Of a DNA stretch of 64,000 nucleotides, positions 50,466 through 61,103 are shown in pieces (within the stretch, counting starts at the first letter, position 1; the number at the start of each line of letters is the position of its first letter). This stretch comes from Streptomyces sp. CGMCC 4.7035 (GTDB lineage Bacteria; Actinomycetota; Actinomycetes; Streptomycetales; Streptomycetaceae). The notes under the pieces are model-generated. The model saw only the letters and a program-made list of their open reading frames with translations, searched no databases and was not told where the DNA came from. The stretch is from NCBI RefSeq assembly GCF_031583065.1, contig NZ_CP134053.1, positions 868,001 through 932,000 on the forward strand. Reading direction: 5' to 3'. A program made the translations under genes and the position numbers.

Positions 50466-50687
50466 GTGGCCAAGAAGCAAGGTGCCATCGAGATCGAGGG
50501 CACTGTCGTCGAGTCTCTGCCGAACGCCATGTTCAAGGTCGAGCTCCAGAACGGCCACCAGGTCCTGGCACACATCAGCGGCAAGATGCGTATGCACTAC
50601 ATCCGCATCCTCCCTGACGACCGGGTCGTGGTGGAGTTGTCTCCGTACGACCTGACCCGTGGCCGGATCGTCTACCGCTACAAGTAG
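50466..50687 (+). CDS. infA: Translation initiation factor IF-1
   Basis: 73 residues; OB fold with [34 protein letters not shown] and the C-terminal [14 protein letters not shown]-1 blocks the A site during initiation. GTG 50466 gives the standard N-terminus; in-frame starts further upstream would add non-homologous residues. It heads the infA-rpmJ-rpsM-rpsK-rpoA-rplQ series. Confidence 0.97.
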   Translation: MAKKQGAIEIEGTVVESLPNAMFKVELQNGHQVLAHISGKMRMHYIRILPDDRVVVELSPYDLTRGRIVYRYK

Positions 50688-50769
50688 ATCTTGCCCGCAC
50701 CCCGCGTTCGTGGGGCGCGCATCCTGCTTCGGCGGGGTGGTGGCACTGACCCGGAGAACCTCACATCCC

Positions 50770-50883
50770 ATGAAGGTCAAGCCGAGCGTCAAGAAGATCT
50801 GCGACAAGTGCAGGGTGATCCGCCGTCACGGCCGGGTCATGGTCATCTGCGAGAACCCGCGCCACAAGCAGCGCCAGGGCTGA
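50770..50883 (+). CDS. rpmJ: Ribosomal protein L36, zinc-binding form
   Basis: 37 residues ([20 protein letters not shown]). The Cys3His zinc site ([12 protein letters not shown]) is complete, so this is the C+ form. It lies 82 bases after infA and is followed by a 190-base structured spacer before rpsM. Confidence 0.95.
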   Translation: MKVKPSVKKICDKCRVIRRHGRVMVICENPRHKQRQG

Positions 50884-51073
50884 CGCACGACCGATCCCTC
50901 TGCATCTGATTCGCAGAGATTCGCGCGACGCAAGCTGAATATGTTCATACGCAGGGCCCAAGCCATACGGCTTGATACCCCCGGTTCGGAGGCCGGGGAC
51001 CCAGTTCGTACCTCGTACGGCGGCTGGGAGCCGGTTCTGCGGAAGACCTCCGAAGATCAACTGGAGCCATTGA

Positions 51074-51454
51074 ATGGCACGCGTTTCCGGTGTTGACATC
51101 CCGCGCGAAAAGCGCGTGGAGATCGCCCTCACCTACGTGTTCGGCATCGGCCGGACCCTCTCGCAGGAGACGCTGGCTGCGACCGGCGTCGACCCGAACA
51201 CCCGCGTTCGCGACCTCTCCGAGGAGCAGCTCGTCGCGATCCGCGAGTACGTCGACAACAACATCAAGACCGAGGGTGACCTCCGTCGCGAGATCCAGGC
51301 CGACATCCGCCGCAAGGTCGAGATCGGTACCTACCAGGGTCTGCGGCACCGCCGCGGTCTGCCCGTCCGCGGTCAGCGCACCAGCACCAACGCCCGCACC
51401 CGCAAGGGCCCGCGTCGCGCCATCGCCGGCAAGAAGAAGCCGGGCAAGAAGTAG
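51074..51454 (+). CDS. rpsM: Ribosomal protein S13
   Basis: 126 residues ([37 protein letters not shown]). S13 contacts P-site tRNA and forms bridges with L5. ATG 51074 follows CTGGAGCC. The upstream spacer folds into GC-rich hairpins (CCCCCGGTTCGGAGGCCGGGG) that may be regulatory. Confidence 0.98.
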   Translation: MARVSGVDIPREKRVEIALTYVFGIGRTLSQETLAATGVDPNTRVRDLSEEQLVAIREYVDNNIKTEGDLRREIQADIRRKVEIGTYQGLRHRRGLPVRGQRTSTNARTRKGPRRAIAGKKKPGKK

Positions 51455-51519
51455 TCCGCAGCGGACGCCTGTCCACGGTCTTCGCTGTAGGACCGACCAC
51501 CTCCCGTAGGAGTTAAAGG

Positions 51520-51924
51520 ATGCCCCCCAAGGGTCGTCAGGGCGCTGCCAAGAAGGTGCGCCGCAAGGAAAAGAAGAACGTCGCTCACGGCCACGCGCAC
51601 ATCAAGAGCACGTTCAACAACACCATCGTTTCGATCACGGACCCGTCCGGCAACGTGATCTCCTGGGCCTCCGCCGGCCACGTCGGCTTCAAGGGCTCCC
51701 GGAAGTCCACGCCGTTCGCCGCGCAGATGGCCGCCGAGTCGGCTGCCCGCCGCGCCCAGGAGCACGGCATGCGCAAGGTCGACGTGTTCGTCAAGGGCCC
51801 GGGTTCCGGTCGTGAGACCGCCATCCGTTCGCTCCAGGCGACCGGTCTCGAGGTCGGCTCCATCCAGGACGTCACCCCGACCCCGCACAACGGCTGCCGC
51901 CCGCCGAAGCGCCGTCGCGTCTGA
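51520..51924 (+). CDS. rpsK: Ribosomal protein S11
   Basis: 134 residues ([35 protein letters not shown]). S11 forms the platform and part of the E-site mRNA path. The gene is preceded by GGAGTTAAAGG and followed by a perfect 13-base-pair hairpin before rpoA. No rpsD lies between rpsK and rpoA, as usual in Streptomyces. Confidence 0.98.
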   Translation: MPPKGRQGAAKKVRRKEKKNVAHGHAHIKSTFNNTIVSITDPSGNVISWASAGHVGFKGSRKSTPFAAQMAAESAARRAQEHGMRKVDVFVKGPGSGRETAIRSLQATGLEVGSIQDVTPTPHNGCRPPKRRRV

Positions 51925-51950
51925 CGCACGGCCGGTAGGTCTCGGGTTTT

Positions 51951-51987
51951 CGGGCGATACGGCACCGTAAAGGAGCCGTATCGCCCG
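51951..51987 (+). other. Hairpin between rpsK and rpoA
   Basis: CGGGCGATACGGC (51951-51963) pairs perfectly with GCCGTATCGCCCG (51975-51987) around an 11-base loop. It is terminator-like, yet inside an operon where rpoA must be expressed, so it may attenuate or mark processing. Confidence 0.55.
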
Positions 51988-52076
51988 TACCCTTGCAGTA
52001 CCCGCACTTCTCACGGGTGCGGTTTCCGTCGGACGTCAAATAGCGGGCGTCCACGAAAGAAGGATCTGATCCACAC

Positions 52077-53099
52077 ATGCTGATCGCTCAGCGTCCCTCG
52101 TTGACCGAAGAGGTCGTCGACGAGTTCCGCTCCCGGTTCGTGATCGAGCCGCTGGAGCCGGGCTTCGGCTACACCCTCGGCAACTCCCTCCGCCGTACCC
52201 TCCTGTCGTCGATCCCCGGCGCTGCTGTCACCAGCATCCGCATCGACGGTGTCCTGCACGAGTTCACCACCGTGCCGGGCGTCAAGGAGGACGTCACCGA
52301 CCTGATCCTCAACATCAAGCAGCTGGTCGTCTCCTCGGAGCACGACGAGCCGGTCGTGATGTACCTGCGCAAGCAGGGCCCGGGTCTGGTCACCGCCGCC
52401 GACATCGCGCCCCCGGCCGGTGTCGAGGTGCACAACCCCGACCTCGTCCTCGCCACGCTCAACGGCAAGGGCAAGCTGGAGATGGAGCTGACCGTCGAGC
52501 GCGGTCGCGGTTACGTCTCCGCCGTGCAGAACAAGCAGGTGGGCCAGGAGATCGGCCGTATTCCGGTCGACTCCATCTACTCGCCGGTTCTCAAGGTCAC
52601 CTACAAGGTCGAGGCGACCCGTGTCGAGCAGCGCACCGACTTCGACAAGCTGATCGTCGACGTCGAGACCAAGCAGGCCATGCGTCCGCGTGACGCCATG
52701 GCGTCCGCCGGTAAGACCCTGGTGGAGCTGTTCGGTCTGGCGCGCGAGCTCAACATCGACGCCGAGGGCATCGACATGGGCCCGTCCCCGACGGACGCCG
52801 CCCTCGCCGCCGACCTGGCGCTGCCGATCGAGGAGCTGGAGCTCACGGTCCGCTCCTACAACTGCCTCAAGCGCGAGGGCATCCACTCCGTGGGTGAGCT
52901 CGTGGCCCGCTCCGAGGCCGACCTCCTGGACATCCGCAACTTCGGTGCGAAGTCCATCGACGAGGTCAAGGCGAAGCTGGCCGGCATGGGCCTGGCCCTG
53001 AAGGACAGCCCGCCCGGATTCGACCCGACCGCCGCCGCGGACGCCTTTGGTGCGGACGACGACGCGGACGCCGGGTTCGTCGAGACCGAGCAGTACTAA
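52077..53099 (+). CDS. rpoA: RNA polymerase alpha subunit
   Basis: 340 residues. The N-terminal domain ([20 protein letters not shown]) dimerises and assembles beta and beta'. A linker leads to the C-terminal domain ([37 protein letters not shown]) that binds UP elements and regulators. The acidic tail [14 protein letters not shown] is typical. It lies in a conserved alpha-operon context. Confidence 0.98.
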   Translation: MLIAQRPSLTEEVVDEFRSRFVIEPLEPGFGYTLGNSLRRTLLSSIPGAAVTSIRIDGVLHEFTTVPGVKEDVTDLILNIKQLVVSSEHDEPVVMYLRKQGPGLVTAADIAPPAGVEVHNPDLVLATLNGKGKLEMELTVERGRGYVSAVQNKQVGQEIGRIPVDSIYSPVLKVTYKVEATRVEQRTDFDKLIVDVETKQAMRPRDAMASAGKTLVELFGLARELNIDAEGIDMGPSPTDAALAADLALPIEELELTVRSYNCLKREGIHSVGELVARSEADLLDIRNFGAKSIDEVKAKLAGMGLALKDSPPGFDPTAAADAFGADDDADAGFVETEQY

Positions 53100-53151
53100 G
53101 GGCTCGGGACCGACTGCTGTTGCTTGGCTGCGGGACCGTTGTGACTGGTCG

Positions 53152-53184
53152 CGCAGTTCCCCGCGCCCCTTACGGGGCGCGGGG
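53152..53184. repeat. Dispersed Streptomyces hairpin element
   Basis: CGCAGTTCCCCGCGCCCCTT and its complement form a perfect 11-base-pair stem (53159-53169 with 53174-53184, loop TTAC). I recognise this as a very common Streptomyces intergenic element, here in the rpoA-rplQ gap. Confidence 0.65.
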
Positions 53185-53262
53185 TCTTCGACAGACAACC
53201 GTCTGCTCGGATACTGACCCCGGTACCTGACACGGCCGGGGCAGACACACAGGAGAAGAACA

Positions 53263-53778
53263 ATGCCGAAGCCCGCCAAGGGTGCCCGTCTGGGCGGCAG
53301 CGCCGCGCACGAGAAGCTGCTCCTCGCGAACCTCGCGAAGTCGCTGTTCGAGCACGGCCGTATCACCACCACCGAGGCGAAGGCCCGCCGCCTGCGCCCG
53401 TACGCCGAGCGTCTGGTCACCAAGGCGAAGAAGGGCGACCTTCACAACCGCCGTCAGGTGCTCCAGGTCATCACGGACAAGAGCGTCGTCCACACGCTCT
53501 TCACCGAGATCGGCCCGCGCTACGAGAACCGTCCCGGTGGCTACACCCGCATCACCAAGATCGGTAACCGCCGTGGCGACAACGCGCCCATGGCTGTCAT
53601 CGAGCTGGTCGAGGCGCTGACGGTGCAGCAGAAGGCCGTGGGTGAGGCCGAGGCCGCCACCAAGCGTGCGGTCAAGGAGGCCGAGGAGACCAAGGTCGAG
53701 GAGACCAAGGTCGAGGACGCGGCTCCGGCCGCGGACGAGGCTGCCGAGGCTCCGGCCGAGGAGTCCAAGGACGCCTGA
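53263..53778 (+). CDS. rplQ: Ribosomal protein L17 with acidic tail
   Basis: 171 residues. The core of about 120 residues ([28 protein letters not shown]-type region, [20 protein letters not shown]) matches L17 at the tunnel exit. A Glu/Ala-rich tail follows, including a 15-base tandem duplication (53686-53700 and 53701-53715) that repeats ETKVE. AGGAGAAGAAC precedes the ATG. Confidence 0.97.
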   Translation: MPKPAKGARLGGSAAHEKLLLANLAKSLFEHGRITTTEAKARRLRPYAERLVTKAKKGDLHNRRQVLQVITDKSVVHTLFTEIGPRYENRPGGYTRITKIGNRRGDNAPMAVIELVEALTVQQKAVGEAEAATKRAVKEAEETKVEETKVEDAAPAADEAAEAPAEESKDA

Positions 53779-53796
53779 GGCCTGTCCTCGCGTTGA

Positions 53797-53826
53797 GCGG
53801 GTCCGCCCCCTGCGGGGCGGGCCCGC
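53797..53826 (+). terminator. Terminator after rplQ
   Basis: GCGGGTCCGCCCC (53797-53809) pairs with GGGGCGGGCCCGC (53814-53826) with one G-U pair and a four-base loop, 18 bases after the stop, followed by TTTC. Confidence 0.75.
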
Positions 53827-53903
53827 TTTCGCGTTCGCCGAGTGGGGGTGCGGAACGACTGCCCACAGCCGCAGCAGCAGCTGCTTGCTGAGAGGATCTC
53901 TAC

Positions 53904-54758
53904 GTGAGTGACGAAGTACAGCCCGGTTTCGTACGTGTACGCCTTGACCTTTCCTACGACGGGACCGAGTTCTCCGGGTGGGCCAAGCAGGCCGGGGGGC
54001 GGCGGACCGTGCAGGAGGAGATCGAGGGCGCTCTGCGTACCGTCACGCGATCCGGGGAGACGTACGAGCTGACCGTCGCCGGGCGCACCGATGCCGGCGT
54101 GCACGCCCGAGGGCAGGTCGCCCATGTGGATCTGCCCCGGGAGGTGTGGGGAGAGCACCGTGGGAAGCTGCTCAAGCGGCTCGCCGGGCGCCTGCCCAGG
54201 GACGTACGGGTGTGGGCCCTCAGAGAGGCGCCCAGCGGCTTCAACGCCCGGTTCTCGGCCGTCTGGCGGCGATACGCGTACCGGGTCACCGACAACCCCG
54301 GCGGTGTCGATCCGCTGCTGCGCCAACACGTGCTGTGGCACGACTGGCCGCTCGACGTCGACGCCATGAACGAGGCCGCCCGGCACCTCCTCGGCGAGCA
54401 CGACTTCGCCGCTTACTGCAAGAAGCGCGAGGGTGCCACCACCATTCGTACGCTCCAGGAGCTGAGCCTCGTCTGCGGCGAGGACGGGATCATCACCGCC
54501 ACGGTGCGCGCGGACGCGTTCTGCCACAACATGGTGCGGTCGCTGATCGGGGCGCTGCTGTTCGTGGGGGACGGGCACCGGGGCCCGGAGTGGCCCGGGA
54601 AGGTGCTCGCCGCGCGGGTACGGGACTCCGCCGTGCACGTCGTACGGCCGCACGGCCTCACGCTCGAAGAGGTCGGCTATCCGGCCGACGAGCTGCTGGC
54701 CGCGCGGAGCAAGGAGGCGCGGAACAAGCGGTCGCTGCCCGGGGCCGGGTGCTGCTGA
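53904..54758 (+). CDS. truA: tRNA pseudouridine(38-40) synthase
   Basis: 284 residues. The catalytic Asp is in [13 protein letters not shown], and [19 protein letters not shown] is the second conserved block. The enzyme converts uridines 38-40 of the anticodon arm to pseudouridine. GTG 53904 follows AGGATC. The rplQ-truA order is standard in actinobacteria, although a terminator hairpin separates them here. Confidence 0.96.
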   Translation: MSDEVQPGFVRVRLDLSYDGTEFSGWAKQAGGRRTVQEEIEGALRTVTRSGETYELTVAGRTDAGVHARGQVAHVDLPREVWGEHRGKLLKRLAGRLPRDVRVWALREAPSGFNARFSAVWRRYAYRVTDNPGGVDPLLRQHVLWHDWPLDVDAMNEAARHLLGEHDFAAYCKKREGATTIRTLQELSLVCGEDGIITATVRADAFCHNMVRSLIGALLFVGDGHRGPEWPGKVLAARVRDSAVHVVRPHGLTLEEVGYPADELLAARSKEARNKRSLPGAGCC

Positions 54759-54881
54759 CCCGGCCGTCACGCCGAGGGAGAGCTTCAGGGGCGAGGCGTG
54801 TCCGCGCCGGCGGCCTCGCCCGCCGCGGTCACGGTCGGGGCGAGGCCATCGGGGGAGGGCCTCACGGGTCCGTGCCGTGCG

Positions 54882-55796
54882 TCACTGGTTCGCGGCCGCC
54901 GACGCCTGGGCCTCGCCGCGGCGACGGATCTGGCGGAAGGCGAACTCGGCCAGGTCGTCACCGGCCGTGAAGACCTTGGCGTCCTTGGCCGTCACGTCCT
55001 TGCCGTTGGTGAAGCCGCCGAGCGTGAAGTACGCGTAGCGGCCATAGGAGTTGGTGGTGGAGCGGCAGACCGTCGTACGGCAGAACGTGGGCACGCCCTT
55101 GCCGGTCAGCGACGTGATGATGCTCTTGCTGTTGGTCTGCTGCTTGGCCTTCGTCGCCTGGGCCGCGGTGTCGAAGACGGCCACGCCGACCGTCACCGCG
55201 ATGCGGCCGGTGGTGTAGGTGGCGCGGACGACGAGGGTGCAGTTGTTCTTGGTGAGCACCGCGGGCAGCGTGCCCTGCACGGCCGACGCGCAGTTCGTCG
55301 TGGAGGCCGTGGGGCCCTTCTTGTAGACGTTCGCGCCCTCGGTCAGCTGGGTGCCGGGGAACAGCGCGTCCGCGTTGATCGGGGCCGTGTCCTTCTTCGC
55401 GCTGGAGATGAAGTCCATCGGGTCCAGCGGGGGAGGGGCCGAGGTCGGGGCGAACGACGGGACGGCGGTGGCGCTCTCGCTGGGTATGTCGGCGGTGCCG
55501 GGCAGCGCGCTGGCGGGCCTGTTCGAGGCCCCGGGGCTGCCGTTCGCCGACACGACCGCGACGGCGACGGCGGCGCCTATGCCGACCGTGGCCAGGGCGC
55601 CGCCGAGGATCAGCAGCAGCCGACGGCGCTTGTTACGCGCCTCGGATGCCTCGGCGAGCGCGGCCCAGTCCGGAGTACCACCGCTCCGGTCCCCCCACTG
55701 CGGCGGTTGCTGGGAACTCGGTTTCCAGGGATCCCATGGGGGCTCCCCCTGCCCATAACTCATGCGGCGCATCTTAGACGGGCCATGGACTGTCAT
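54882..55796 (-). CDS. Membrane-anchored extracytoplasmic protein, unknown function
   Basis: About 304 residues. A Pro/Trp-rich cytoplasmic N-terminus (YGQGEPPWDPWKPSSQ) leads to NKRRRLLLILGG and one membrane helix (about residues 72-92), then a Ser/Pro/Ala-rich linker and an external domain with four Cys that could pair (TNCASAV, NNCTLVV, FCRTTVCR). No known domain was recognised. ATG 55796 has AGGGG just upstream, but ATG 55772 or 55763 are alternatives. It is divergent from rplM. The 123-base gap to truA on the other side holds nothing notable. Confidence 0.75.
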   Translation of the reverse strand: MTVHGPSKMRRMSYGQGEPPWDPWKPSSQQPPQWGDRSGGTPDWAALAEASEARNKRRRLLLILGGALATVGIGAAVAVAVVSANGSPGASNRPASALPGTADIPSESATAVPSFAPTSAPPPLDPMDFISSAKKDTAPINADALFPGTQLTEGANVYKKGPTASTTNCASAVQGTLPAVLTKNNCTLVVRATYTTGRIAVTVGVAVFDTAAQATKAKQQTNSKSIITSLTGKGVPTFCRTTVCRSTTNSYGRYAYFTLGGFTNGKDVTAKDAKVFTAGDDLAEFAFRQIRRRGEAQASAAANQ

Positions 55797-55901
55797 GTTC
55801 CCCTTCGGTAACCCCGACAGCGACAGGACAGTGAGCGGGACAGCAACAAAACGGAGCAGTCCAGGTCCAACGCGACAGCGCCCCGCATGGACCACCCCGT
55901 T

Positions 55902-55930
55902 TTGACCCGTCCGGCCGCCCCCGTTATTCT
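55902..55930 (+). promoter_or_regulatory. rplM-rpsI promoter
   Basis: TTGACC (55902-55907) and TATTCT (55925-55930) with exactly 17 bases between, the same pattern as the str promoter. The predicted leader is about 174 bases long and may hold an L13-type control site. Confidence 0.75.
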
Positions 55931-56110
55931 GGCTGTTCGTTGTGTGTATTGGCTTGCTCATTCTCACGTGAGGGGCCCTTACACCGGTCCACCGGGCCGA
56001 TGACCAGCGACCAGCACGCGGAATGCGTCACCGCGGTGCGGTCATGGCTGTCGTGATCGTCTTCGGTGACCTTGTCAGGAACCTCACTGAAGAAGCGAAG
56101 GCTACGAACC

Positions 56111-56554
56111 GTGCGTACGTACAGCCCCAAGCCCGGCGATGTGACGCGTCAGTGGCACGTCATTGACGCCCAGGACGTTGTCCTGGGTCGTCTCGCCACC
56201 ACCGCCGCCACCCTTCTGCGCGGCAAGCACAAGCCGATCTACGCGCCCCACGTGGACGCCGGCGACTTCGTCATCATCATCAACGCGGACAAGGTTCACC
56301 TGTCCGGCAACAAGCGGACCCAGAAGATGGCGTACCGCCACTCCGGCTACCCGGGTGGTCTGCGCTCCGTCCGCTACGACGACCTGCTGGCGAACAACCC
56401 GGAGAAGGCCGTCGAGAAGGCCGTCAAGGGCATGCTCCCCAAGAACTCCCTCGGTCGTCAGATGCTCTCGAAGCTGAAGGTCTACTCGGGCGACCAGCAC
56501 CCGCACGCTGCCCAGCAGCCGGTGCCGTTCGAGATCACCCAGGTCGCGCAGTAA
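56111..56554 (+). CDS. rplM: Ribosomal protein L13
   Basis: 147 residues ([39 protein letters not shown]). L13 is an early 50S assembly protein. GTG 56111 gives the standard start, with GAAGG upstream. It is co-transcribed with rpsI, 42 bases downstream. Confidence 0.97.
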   Translation: MRTYSPKPGDVTRQWHVIDAQDVVLGRLATTAATLLRGKHKPIYAPHVDAGDFVIIINADKVHLSGNKRTQKMAYRHSGYPGGLRSVRYDDLLANNPEKAVEKAVKGMLPKNSLGRQMLSKLKVYSGDQHPHAAQQPVPFEITQVAQ

Positions 56555-56596
56555 GTCCGGCCACCCCCTAAAGCTGAAGAGAATCTGAGGAGAATC

Positions 56597-57109
56597 GTGG
56601 CCGAGACCACTCCCGAGCAGCCGCTCGAAGAGCTTGACATCGACAGCTACACCACCGAGACCGAGGTCCCGCTGGAGGGTGAGTACACCTCCGAGTCCCT
56701 CGCCTCCCGCTTCGGCGAGCCCCAGCCGGCCGCCGGCCTGGGCCGCCGCAAGGAGGCCATCGCCCGCGTCCGGATCGTTCCGGGCACCGGCAAGTGGAAG
56801 ATCAACGGTCGCACCCTTGAGGACTACTTCCCCAACAAGGTGCACCAGCAGGAAGTCAACGAGCCCTTCAAGGTGCTCGAGCTCGACGGCCGTTACGACG
56901 TCATCGCCCGCATCGCGGGTGGCGGTGTCTCCGGTCAGGCCGGTGCGCTCCGTCTCGGTGTCGCCCGTGCGCTGAACGAGGCGGACGTCGACAACAACCG
57001 TGGCGCCCTGAAGAAGGCCGGCTTCCTCCGCCGCGACGACCGCGCGGTCGAGCGGAAGAAGGCCGGTCTGAAGAAGGCCCGCAAGGCTCCGCAGTACAGC
57101 AAGCGCTAA
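56597..57109 (+). CDS. rpsI: Ribosomal protein S9
   Basis: 170 residues, about 40 more than E. coli S9. An acidic N-terminal extension rich in Glu, Thr and Pro precedes the core ([19 protein letters not shown]). The C-terminus KAPQYSKR reaches P-site tRNA. GTG 56597 follows GAGGAGAATC. Two tandem hairpins follow the gene. Confidence 0.97.
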   Translation: MAETTPEQPLEELDIDSYTTETEVPLEGEYTSESLASRFGEPQPAAGLGRRKEAIARVRIVPGTGKWKINGRTLEDYFPNKVHQQEVNEPFKVLELDGRYDVIARIAGGGVSGQAGALRLGVARALNEADVDNNRGALKKAGFLRRDDRAVERKKAGLKKARKAPQYSKR

Positions 57110-57121
57110 TCGCGTCCGCTG

Positions 57122-57191
57122 GTCGTGCAGGCGTCGTTTCGCCTGCACGACGCAACGATCGCCCCGGCAGCACGCTCTGTGCCGCCGGGGC
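57122..57191 (+). terminator. Tandem hairpin terminators after rpsI
   Basis: Stem 1 pairs 57122-57132 with 57141-57151 (11 base pairs). Stem 2 pairs 57161-57173 with 57179-57191 (one mismatch) and is followed by a short T-containing stretch. Confidence 0.75.
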
Positions 57192-57363
57192 GGTTCGTTT
57201 ACGGGGGAGATTGCTTATCACGGGCTTATGGAGCAATCCCGACAGTTCAAGGACAGCTCCGGGGGATATGCCTGGAGGCAGGTCCGGGGGGATGTACGTA
57301 TCCCGTTCCTGTCTGGACACTCGGCATGAGCCGCACATTCCCAGCAAGTTCGGAGGACACCAA

Positions 57364-58722
57364 GTGGGACGACTCTTCGGCACGGACGGCGTGCGCGGTG
57401 TCGCCAACGCGGATCTCACGGCCGAGATGGCGCTCGGCCTGTCCGTGGCGGCGGCGCACGTACTCGCCGAGGCGGGCACGTTCGAGGGCCACAAGCCGAC
57501 GGCGGTGGTCGGGCGTGATCCGCGTGCGTCCGGGGAGTTCCTGGAGGCCGCCGTGGTGGCCGGTCTGGCCAGCGCGGGCGTGGACGTCCTGCGCGTCGGG
57601 GTGCTGCCCACCCCGGCCGTCGCGTACCTGACGGGCGCGCTCGGCGCCGACCTGGGCGTGATGCTCTCCGCCAGCCACAACTCCATGCCCGACAACGGCA
57701 TCAAGTTCTTCGCCCGTGGTGGCCACAAGCTCGCCGACGAGCTCGAGGACAAGATCGAGACCGTCTACGAGGAGCACCGCACCGGCGCCCCTTGGGAGCG
57801 GCCCACCGGGGCCGGGGTCGGCCGCGTGAAGTCGTACGACGAGGGCCACGAGCAGTACGTCGCCCACCTCCTCTCCGTCCTGCCGAACCGTCTCGACGGG
57901 CTGAAGGTCGTCCTCGACGAGGCGCACGGTGCCGCCGCCCGGGTCTCGCCCGAGGCGTTCACGCGCGCGGGCGCCGAGATCGTCACGATCGGCGCGGAGC
58001 CCGACGGGCTCAACATCAACGAGGGCTGCGGCTCCACCCACCTGGACAAGCTGAAGGCCGCCGTCGTCGAGCACGGCGCCGACTTCGGCATCGCGCACGA
58101 CGGTGACGCCGACCGCTGCCTCGCCGTGGACCACACCGGCGAGGAGATCGACGGCGACCAGATCCTGGCCGTGCTCGCGCTGGCGATGCGGGAACGCTCC
58201 GCTCTGCGGGCCGACACCGTGGTGGCGACCGTCATGTCCAACCTGGGCTTCAAGCTGGCGCTGGAGCGGGAGGGGCTGAAGCTCGTCCAGACCGCGGTCG
58301 GTGACCGGTACGTCCTGGAGGAGATGAAGGAGCACGGGTACGCGCTCGGCGGCGAGCAGTCCGGCCACGTCATCGTCCTGGACCACGCCACGACCGGCGA
58401 CGGCACGCTGACCGGGCTGATGCTGGCCGCTCGGGTCGCGGAGACCGGGCGCTCGCTCAAGGACCTCGCGTCCGTGATGGAGCGGCTGCCGCAGGTGCTG
58501 GTGAACGTGCCGGACGTGGACAAGTCCCGGGTGGGCACGTCCGCGGACCTGGCCACCGCGGTCACCGAGGCGGAGCGGGAGCTGGGCTCGACCGGGCGGG
58601 TGCTGCTGCGGCCCTCGGGTACCGAGCCGCTCGTGCGCGTCATGGTCGAGGCGGCGGACATCGACCAGGCGCGGTCGGTCGCCGGGCGGCTCGCGGACGC
58701 GGTGAAGTCGGCGCTCGGCTAG
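57364..58722 (+). CDS. glmM: Phosphoglucosamine mutase
   Basis: 452 residues. The catalytic phosphoserine lies in [17 protein letters not shown], the metal site in HDGDADRC, the sugar-binding loop in GGEQSGHVI and the phosphate-binding loop in [12 protein letters not shown]. It converts glucosamine-6-phosphate to glucosamine-1-phosphate for UDP-GlcNAc and peptidoglycan. GTG 57364 follows GGAGG. glmS, which makes its substrate precursor, lies 3.3 kb downstream. A 170-base leader without a recognised riboswitch precedes the gene. Confidence 0.97.
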   Translation: MGRLFGTDGVRGVANADLTAEMALGLSVAAAHVLAEAGTFEGHKPTAVVGRDPRASGEFLEAAVVAGLASAGVDVLRVGVLPTPAVAYLTGALGADLGVMLSASHNSMPDNGIKFFARGGHKLADELEDKIETVYEEHRTGAPWERPTGAGVGRVKSYDEGHEQYVAHLLSVLPNRLDGLKVVLDEAHGAAARVSPEAFTRAGAEIVTIGAEPDGLNINEGCGSTHLDKLKAAVVEHGADFGIAHDGDADRCLAVDHTGEEIDGDQILAVLALAMRERSALRADTVVATVMSNLGFKLALEREGLKLVQTAVGDRYVLEEMKEHGYALGGEQSGHVIVLDHATTGDGTLTGLMLAARVAETGRSLKDLASVMERLPQVLVNVPDVDKSRVGTSADLATAVTEAERELGSTGRVLLRPSGTEPLVRVMVEAADIDQARSVAGRLADAVKSALG

Positions 58723-59660
58723 CCGAGTCTCGGTGCGCGCTCACGCTGCTTGGCCCAGAGCCACTTCTGGGCCAGCAACGTGAGCGTGCCCGCCAGGACG
58801 ATGCCCAGCAGGTTCAGCAGGAGCTGGACCGTGGAGCCCCATGCCTGGCGGTACTCGTCGTAGGTGAAGGCCACGGCGGCGTTCGCCGCCGCCGGGACCG
58901 TGGTGACCGAGATCGCGACGCCGATCAGCGCGCCCGACTTCGCGGACGTCAGTGAGAGGGTGCCGGCGGCGCCCGCGAGGACCGCGACCACGAATGAGAA
59001 CGCGTCCGGCCGGTAGATGAAGTTGGTGTTGGGCCGTTCGGCGTCCAGCTTGACCCGGCTGAACAGGTCCACGGCGTCCATGAAGTACGTGAACCCGACG
59101 GTCACCAGCATGGCCACCGCGAAGCCGACCAGGAGCGCGATCAACGAGCGGAGCGCCAGCCGTGGCGCCCGCCGCACCAGCGCCGTGCCGATCCCGGCCA
59201 GTGGGCCGAACTCCGGGCCCACCGCCATCGCGCCCACGATCAGGATCGCGTTGTCGAGGACGACGCCGCAGGCCGCGATCATCGTGGCGATCGTGAGGAA
59301 GGCGACGTACGTGACCGAGAGCGTCGACTCCTCGTGTGTCGCGTCCGTCAGGTGTTCCCACAGCACCGCGTCCGCGCCCTCGCCCGGTGCGTCCGCCTCG
59401 GCCTTCTCGGCGCGCTCGGACAGCGACAGGTCGATGTTCTCGACGGCGATGGAACCGGTGCGGTCCAGGTCCAACTTCTGAAGCCCGCTGAGGAGTTCGT
59501 CCGCCGCCTCGCGCGCGACGTCGCACATCACCACGTCTCCCTTCGGATTGCGGGCGGCGCCCGGTATCACGACGAGATGCGTGGTGCCGACCGTCCTCTC
59601 GATCAGGCGGACCACGTCGTCCGTCCGCTCGGCCGGGGTGATCAGGCGCAGATGCAGCAT
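58719..59660 (-). CDS. DUF389 membrane protein
   Basis: 313 residues. A soluble N-terminal domain of about 110 residues is followed by six or so membrane helices with [13 protein letters not shown], the family hallmark (LVGAMAV, PEFGP). DUF389 proteins are of uncertain function. It is convergent with glmM and their stops overlap by 4 bases. Confidence 0.88.
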   Translation of the reverse strand: MLHLRLITPAERTDDVVRLIERTVGTTHLVVIPGAARNPKGDVVMCDVAREAADELLSGLQKLDLDRTGSIAVENIDLSLSERAEKAEADAPGEGADAVLWEHLTDATHEESTLSVTYVAFLTIATMIAACGVVLDNAILIVGAMAVGPEFGPLAGIGTALVRRAPRLALRSLIALLVGFAVAMLVTVGFTYFMDAVDLFSRVKLDAERPNTNFIYRPDAFSFVVAVLAGAAGTLSLTSAKSGALIGVAISVTTVPAAANAAVAFTYDEYRQAWGSTVQLLLNLLGIVLAGTLTLLAQKWLWAKQRERAPRLG

Positions 59661-59676
59661 GCGCGCAGGGTAGCCG

Positions 59677-59885
59677 TCACAGTTCGCACAGGCTCAGCCG
59701 CTGCACCCCCGACACCTCCGCTTTCGACGTGTGGCCCGCATCGCCCGGGACCTGCTGGTGCGACCCGGGCATGCCGCCGAGTACCGGCGGCGGCCTGGAC
59801 CCCACCCCGCAGCAGGGTGGCGACGAGCGGCTCGCCGAGACCGGTGCGGGACCGGACGCGGACGCGGTATGCCCGCGCGGCAGCG
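59677..59885 (-). other. Gap with echo of the coaA 3' end
   Basis: Between coaA and the DUF389 gene there is no supported gene, but 59677-59709 matches 59886-59918 at about 27 of 33 bases and would encode VQRLSLCEL followed by a stop, like the CoaA terminus VRRLSLRKL. It may be a remnant of a second coaA copy. Confidence 0.4.
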
Positions 59886-60875
59886 TCAGAGTTTGCGCAG
59901 GCTCAGCCGTCGCACCTTGTGGTCCGGGCCCTTGCGGAGGATGAGGGTGGCGCGGCCCCGGGTGGGGGCGATGTTCTCCACCAGATTGGGCTTGTTGATG
60001 GTGCGCCAGAGTGTGCGGGCGTAGTCCAGAGCCTCCTCCTCGGACACCTGGGTGTACTTGCGGAAGTACGAGGAGGGGTTCTGGAAGGCGGTCTGCCGCA
60101 GCTTCTTGAACCGGTTGAGGTACCAGCGCTCGATGTCCTCGGTGCTCGCGTCGACGTACACGCTGAAGTCGAAGTAGTCCGCGAGGCCGACGCGGGTGCG
60201 GCCGTCGTTGCCGGGGAGGGCGGGCTGGAGCACGTTGAGGCCCTCGACGATGAGGATGTCGGGGCGGCGGACCGTGAGCTTCTGCCCGGGGACGATGTCG
60301 TAGATGAGGTGGGAGTAGACGGGGGCCGTCACCTCGTCCTTCCCCGCCTTGATGTCGGCGACGAAGCGGGTGAGGGCGCGGCGGTCGTAGGACTCGGGGA
60401 AACCTTTCCGCGACATCAGCCCGCGGGCTTGCAGCTCGCGGGTGGGCAGCAGAAAGCCGTCGGTCGTCACCAGTTCGACGCGCGGGTGCTCGGGCCAGCG
60501 GGAGAGCAGGGCCTGGAGGAGGCGCGCGACGGTGGACTTGCCGACCGCCACGGACCCCGCGACGCCTATGACGAACGGGGTCCCGGACTGGGAGCCCTGC
60601 TCGCCGAGGAAGGTGTTCAGGGCGCTTCTGAGGCCGTCCGTGGCCCCCACGTAGAGGTTGAGAAGCCGGGACAGCGGCAGATAGATGTCCCGCACCTCGT
60701 CGAGGTCGATGACGTCGCCGAGGCCGCGCAGCTTCTCGACCTCCTCGGCGGTCAGCGGCAGCGGCGTCTTGTCGCGCAGCGCGCTCCACTCGGCACGGGT
60801 GAGGTCGACGTAGGGAGTCGCCTCCGGCCTGGGCCGGTGGGCGCTCCGGGGCATCGAGGAGACCGGAGAGATCAC
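59886..60875 (-). CDS. coaA: Pantothenate kinase, type I (CoaA)
   Basis: 329 residues. P-loop [18 protein letters not shown], then [17 protein letters not shown] and IVEGLNVLQ, all typical of bacterial type I pantothenate kinase, the first and regulated step of coenzyme A synthesis. The start may be GTG 60875 or ATG 60854; neither has a strong ribosome site. The C-terminus RRLSLRKL is echoed by a fragment 177 bases downstream. Confidence 0.95.
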   Translation of the reverse strand: MISPVSSMPRSAHRPRPEATPYVDLTRAEWSALRDKTPLPLTAEEVEKLRGLGDVIDLDEVRDIYLPLSRLLNLYVGATDGLRSALNTFLGEQGSQSGTPFVIGVAGSVAVGKSTVARLLQALLSRWPEHPRVELVTTDGFLLPTRELQARGLMSRKGFPESYDRRALTRFVADIKAGKDEVTAPVYSHLIYDIVPGQKLTVRRPDILIVEGLNVLQPALPGNDGRTRVGLADYFDFSVYVDASTEDIERWYLNRFKKLRQTAFQNPSSYFRKYTQVSEEEALDYARTLWRTINKPNLVENIAPTRGRATLILRKGPDHKVRRLSLRKL

Positions 60876-61103
60876 AGTCCATTGTTAACGGAGTTTGAAC
60901 GGGGTGGGGGGTGGGGTCCGTCACGCCGACACACCTGGGGCCGGGCGGCGGCCGAGTGGCCGCGGTGGCGTCCGACGGGTGCCGGATGGTCACCACACCA
61001 TAAATGCGCTGTTGGGCAACGCTGTTGACTTTGTAAAGTGCGCGCAAAGTCCCCGAACGTTCCGCAGTTCGGGGTGCCGTGTTGAGAGAAAGAGCCTCCT
61101 GAC

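Noticed and set aside
57192..57363. Riboswitch or ribozyme upstream of glmM
   Set aside because: No glmS-ribozyme core or other known riboswitch consensus could be seen; only modest purine-rich segments are present.
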